64,000 nucleotides of DNA. Source: Candidatus Woesearchaeota archaeon. GTDB taxonomy: Archaea; Nanobdellota; Nanobdellia; Woesearchaeales; GW2011-AR9. This document shows, piece by piece, positions 61,301-64,000 of this stretch (position 1 is its first letter; each line of letters begins with the position of its first letter). The position numbers and the translations under genes were made by a program. Under the pieces are notes generated by a model. It was not told the origin of the DNA and ran no database searches. It was given only the letters and a program-made list of their open reading frames with translations. The stretch spans positions 1 to 64,000 of the forward strand of contig JABHQW010000002.1 of assembly GCA_018696595.1 (NCBI GenBank), given 5' to 3'.

Positions 61301-64000
61301 ATAATATCAATGCAACAGATACTGTTGCGTTAAGTTGTTTTACTGTTAATGATACAACAAACTTTAAAATTAATTGTTCTGGTTATCTGGAGAATAATAC
61401 AATTGTTGATGTTGCAAGATATGATTTATTAATAACAATCAATGATACTGCAGGAAATACTAATCAACAAACAATGTTTGTTAATATTACTCCAGATGTT
61501 ACTCTACCTACATTTACTACTATTGCAAATCAAACTGTAGAATATGGGGCTTCATTGGGTTATGATATTGAAGCAAGTGATAATAATCAGTTTGACTGTT
61601 TTGTAGTAAATGATACAACAAGGTTTAAAGTTAATTGTTCTGGTTATTTAGAGAATAATACCGTGTTAAGTATTAACCGTTACTGGCTAAATCTTACCAT
61701 TAATGATTCTTCAAATAATGTAAATTATGACACTATGTGGGTTAATGTTTCAGATACTATTTCCCCAACAATTTCTATTGTTTATCCCACTAATGGGACT
61801 AATACCACTAATACTTTACTAAATGTTAATTATACTGTTTCCGATTTAAATACATTATCTTGCTGGTATAGTAATGATACAATGAGTGTGAATACAACTT
61901 TGGTAAGTTGTGCAAATATCACCTCTGTGGTTTGGGGTGAAGGGCAACATAATATCACTGTTTGGGTTAATGACACTTATAATAACAAGAATAGTTCTGG
62001 CATTACATTTACAGTAGATTTATCAGCCCCAACATTTACTGCAATTGCTAACCAAAGCTTTCTAAGCAAGAATTCTTTAGCATATGATGTTGATGCAACG
62101 GATGTTGTTGGGGTGAGTTGCTTTACAGTTAATGACACCACTAATTTCCAGATTAATTGTTCTGGTTATTTACAAAACAATACTGCTTTGAGTGTTGGTA
62201 CTTATTGGTTGAACATTACAGTTAATGACACTTTTAATTTTAACAACTCAGCTTTAATGTATGTTGAAGTAAACACTACTCCCACTATTGGTTTAACTTT
62301 AGTTTCTCCAATGGGTAATATTAATGTTACTCAAAACAAATCTTTTAGTGTTTCTGCGACGGTAAGTTGTAGTAATGCTGATTGTGGAGAAGTTAATGTT
62401 AGTTTAGATCCAGCAACAGATAGAACTCTCAGAACTTGTTCTGGAGTTTGGGGCGCTAGTTGTGTCGGTTCGGACCCAACAACAGGAGATTATAGTTATG
62501 ATAGTTGTGCAGCGGGATCATATTATTCTAATGGTTTCTGGGTTGATGAAGTTCACGTTGACGCCACTACTGTTGCAATAGGGGATACAATCAATATAAC
62601 CTGTGATTATGATTGTTATTCCTCTTCTAGCCTCAACGATATTGCAATTATGTATTATAACGGGACTTGGAATAAGATCTGGCGACAAGATAGTGCTTGC
62701 ACTGATGGGAATTATTCACAAGCTGTTGTTATTAGTGGTGCTGTTGGTGTACAAAAAGCAAGATGTTCCATTGGTTATAATTTGTACCCTAATGATGCAA
62801 CAGATGATGTCTGTTTTGATACCACTTATTCTGATAATGATGATGTTAATTTTACAGTTGTTGCATCTGGGAAATCAGGATTGGTTTCAATGAATACTTC
62901 TGCTACTCCATTTTGGACGTCTGTAACCAATCCCTATAACTTAACATTAAATGTTGGGGAATCTTCTACCATCACTTGGACAGTTAATGCAACTGGAGAC
63001 ACTAATGTCACTCATGAGTTTTTTGTTTATGTTAATCAGACTGCGGACAAAACAATTAGTAATATTACTGCTAAATGGAATGTCACCATTGTTAATTTTA
63101 CTGTTAGTGCACAAGCCCCTTCTGTTAGTATTGTGTATCCAGTTGCGAGTACAAATTACAATACAGATGTTACTCTTATGAATTATACGGTTACTACAGA
63201 TCCTGCTTGGCAAACATTAAATCAGTGTTGGTATAGTACAGATAGTGGAGTGACAAACTCAAGTAAAGTTGCTGGAGGAATTAATTTTACAGGTCTGACA
63301 AGTGTAGCTGATTCAAATACTTGGACCGTTTATTGTGATGATAATAATAGTTTGGTAGGCACAGGTAGTGTTACTTTTCAGAGAATTCCAGTGATCAATT
63401 TGACTTTAGTTTATCCTACTCAGAATATTAATGTTAGTCAAAATGAATTTTTTAATGTTACCACGATAGTAAGTTGTAGCAATGTGAATTGTGGAGAAAT
63501 AAATGTTACATTAGATCCAGAGGTTGGTACTTATTATAACTTTACCACTTGTGGAGCAAGTGGGGTAAATGGACCCACTCAAGCAAATTGCACTGCCAAT
63601 TATACTGGAACAACTCTTGCGGGTCTTGTAACAATAAATACAACTGGTTATCAAGAATTTTTAGTTCCCACAACTGGAACATATCTTATTGGGGCCTATG
63701 GTGCAAGCGGTGGAACTCAACCGCAAAACACACCCGTAAGTGAGGGTGCTTTTATCTCTGGGAATGTGAGTCTTACTGCAGGAACAAAACTGATTATTGT
63801 TGTTGGTCAAGTTGGAGCGAGTAGTGCCATCTCAGATAATGAAGCGGGGGCAGGAGGGGGAACTTTTGTTACTTCTGGAAATAATTATACTATTTCGTCA
63901 CCTTTAATTGTTGCTGGAGGGGGTTCCGGGGCAGGATCGGATAGTAACGGAGGAAATGCATATATTTTAACTGATGGAATTGGCTCTGGATGTACCTTAG
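58345..64000 (+). CDS. Giant modular surface protein, 3' end outside window
   Basis: The frame is open for 1885 codons to the window end. It starts MKKNIIAGIVLLFIVVVLAL, a signal anchor, followed by ITGAVIG. An Asn/Glu/Thr-rich stalk comes next. Then a PQQ-like beta-propeller (about 200-560) has repeats of the form YAGSWDGNLYQLNASNVSQL. A LamG/concanavalin-like domain follows (about 700-910: FNFDNLS, DFDGVNDQV, GWHHVAMTVD, IDEVRIWGRSL). Multiple Ig-like repeats (FTVNDTTNF-INCSGYL) follow, and a Gly-rich segment (GAGGGTFV) begins at the edge. N-x-S/T sequons abound. It is probably an adhesin and is missing its C-terminus only because the window ends. Confidence 0.85.
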   Translation, partial: MKKNIIAGIVLLFIVVVLALSISQTETAITGAVIGIHQENFTVDENVTITIPDSEKTILDFNETIIENVTEKLPLGTNETIFVNETIELPIDEPEEIPGSGEESTENEITGGITVDLPIENISDEIVELPIEEPLIINETIEGPTVNKTFETNKKVGEINTTNSLGKLNAITPLDLGSQNLVLTSGGNTQSSDAQNTAEWRMQGRDLQRTAYYPGSTPVNISTETQITKTGLSLSSAQAAVAGGFMYIGDNARLYKVNAFNVSQEIDRSGSLSTLYITGPTVWGDFVYVTNGGTYYQINTSNLSQTLATFSVGSQSWANPIIYDGLIYFASTSTDKLYKNNASNISHSIASYSMTNCDSNIAIDNNFMYIACGNVVSQLNMSNLSQTYASYNVGHVNNRGGITIGGGFAYVGEETNDKVWQLNASNVSQLIATYSAGGDVEAAVAYTSDYVYAGSWDGNLYQLNASNVSQLVASLNTGTVYYTPVVSNNHVFVTAGSGTTYQLNASNIAQIITTESTGGNFNSPTIANGIVYAHSGSTMYQYGSGAPIVTLNSPADNYINQTQIASITFNCSASSGVGLANMSLHLTNSSNQNLTSNQTTIINGTSNSTTWSVTLSNGTYSWNCLSYDINGLEGWGVQRSLTIGDSYVPTFTYTSPTPTDATAQSQTNVKINISIEEANLKELKYNWNGTNHTIYNDSLVLMFNFDNLSALNENHTYVFDVSGNNNNGTSVNEAGSFSSGKYGGAFDFDGVNDQVITPSIFGIGTTSFTISSWVNLDSISEGGAFVKIGGTSPNQGFAIGVGGTTFDDTGNDLILLYEGIRWIDTNDAIGTGWHHVAMTVDSSGYPSAFIDGNLTYSDTTGTGAAPQQDITYVGGYTGSGAENRHADVTIDEVRIWGRSLNAQEIYEQYASNLRKIDLDSWEFYVNQSKNSTAVLTDSAYTYSVYSNDVYNQAASSTQQTITIDTVIPTFVNINNVSIEHKFALGNNINATDTVALSCFTVNDTTNFKINCSGYLENNTIVDVARYDLLITINDTAGNTNQQTMFVNITPDVTLPTFTTIANQTVEYGASLGYDIEASDNNQFDCFVVNDTTRFKVNCSGYLENNTVLSINRYWLNLTINDSSNNVNYDTMWVNVSDTISPTISIVYPTNGTNTTNTLLNVNYTVSDLNTLSCWYSNDTMSVNTTLVSCANITSVVWGEGQHNITVWVNDTYNNKNSSGITFTVDLSAPTFTAIANQSFLSKNSLAYDVDATDVVGVSCFTVNDTTNFQINCSGYLQNNTALSVGTYWLNITVNDTFNFNNSALMYVEVNTTPTIGLTLVSPMGNINVTQNKSFSVSATVSCSNADCGEVNVSLDPATDRTLRTCSGVWGASCVGSDPTTGDYSYDSCAAGSYYSNGFWVDEVHVDATTVAIGDTINITCDYDCYSSSSLNDIAIMYYNGTWNKIWRQDSACTDGNYSQAVVISGAVGVQKARCSIGYNLYPNDATDDVCFDTTYSDNDDVNFTVVASGKSGLVSMNTSATPFWTSVTNPYNLTLNVGESSTITWTVNATGDTNVTHEFFVYVNQTADKTISNITAKWNVTIVNFTVSAQAPSVSIVYPVASTNYNTDVTLMNYTVTTDPAWQTLNQCWYSTDSGVTNSSKVAGGINFTGLTSVADSNTWTVYCDDNNSLVGTGSVTFQRIPVINLTLVYPTQNINVSQNEFFNVTTIVSCSNVNCGEINVTLDPEVGTYYNFTTCGASGVNGPTQANCTANYTGTTLAGLVTINTTGYQEFLVPTTGTYLIGAYGASGGTQPQNTPVSEGAFISGNVSLTAGTKLIIVVGQVGASSAISDNEAGAGGGTFVTSGNNYTISSPLIVAGGGSGAGSDSNGGNAYILTDGIGSGCTL

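Overview
The window reads as a chromosomal piece of a DPANN-type archaeon (Woesearchaeota/Pacearchaeota-like; the placement is inference). Archaeal markers seen directly are ribosomal protein S8e, a membrane LonB protease, the exosome operon (Rrp4, Rrp41, Rrp42) with Sdo1, proteasome alpha and RpoK, Pop5 of RNase P, CarS of ether-lipid synthesis, Pth2, family-B DNA polymerase, Rad50, and a tRNA-Val gene with a BHB intron. The DNA is AT-rich. Many genes start 20-35 nt after a TATA box, so they are probably leaderless, while a minority carry clear Shine-Dalgarno sites. No transposase, integrase, CRISPR array or rRNA gene was seen.

Layout: 1-5 kb holds small unknown genes, Maf, an S8e-LonB-ScpA run and tRNA-Val(UAC) with a partial copy of its 3' end. 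5-11 kb holds three large surface-type proteins: a coiled-coil protein with an NlpC/P60-like tail, a caspase-like His/Cys protein directly behind it, and a converging secreted NlpC/P60-like protein. 11-13 kb holds a methyltransferase-kinase fusion and a Hel308-like gene cut to its first RecA domain. 13-27 kb is a surface-protein region: cysteine-rich secreted proteins, a lipoprotein propeller, a small AbrB-like regulator started by TTG, and a 2414-residue beta-helix protein. 27-32 kb is the information-processing cluster: OB-fold protein, Pop5, PsmA, Sdo1, Rrp4, Rrp41, Rrp42, RpoK.

32-48 kb is mixed: DUF357, a TrmB-type regulator with an upstream mini-ORF, Pth2, a thymidine-kinase-like protein, Rad50, a PhoH-type ATPase, DUF1385, PolB and two HIT proteins with altered active sites. 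48-52 kb is a deoxyribonucleotide module: corrinoid adenosyltransferase, class II ribonucleotide reductase and NrdR, with tandem NrdR-box-like sites in front. 52-54 kb has CarS tail-to-tail with a CDP-alcohol phosphatidyltransferase, then a short Dph2. 54-64 kb holds a histone-H1-like lysine-rich protein, a GNAT, a repeat-rich secreted protein, and a winged-helix regulator overlapping the start of a giant surface protein that runs off the window.

The best candidates for something undescribed are two families of intergenic structured elements. Family A lies at 48927-49049 and 53393-53532; family B at 36675-36760 and 44845-44976. Within each family the folded core is kept while paired bases change together. 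Next come the 5-11 kb trio of surface hydrolase-like proteins, the C-terminal cysteine module shared by three neighbouring secreted proteins, and a recurring TG-x-A/V motif beside the membrane anchors of surface proteins.
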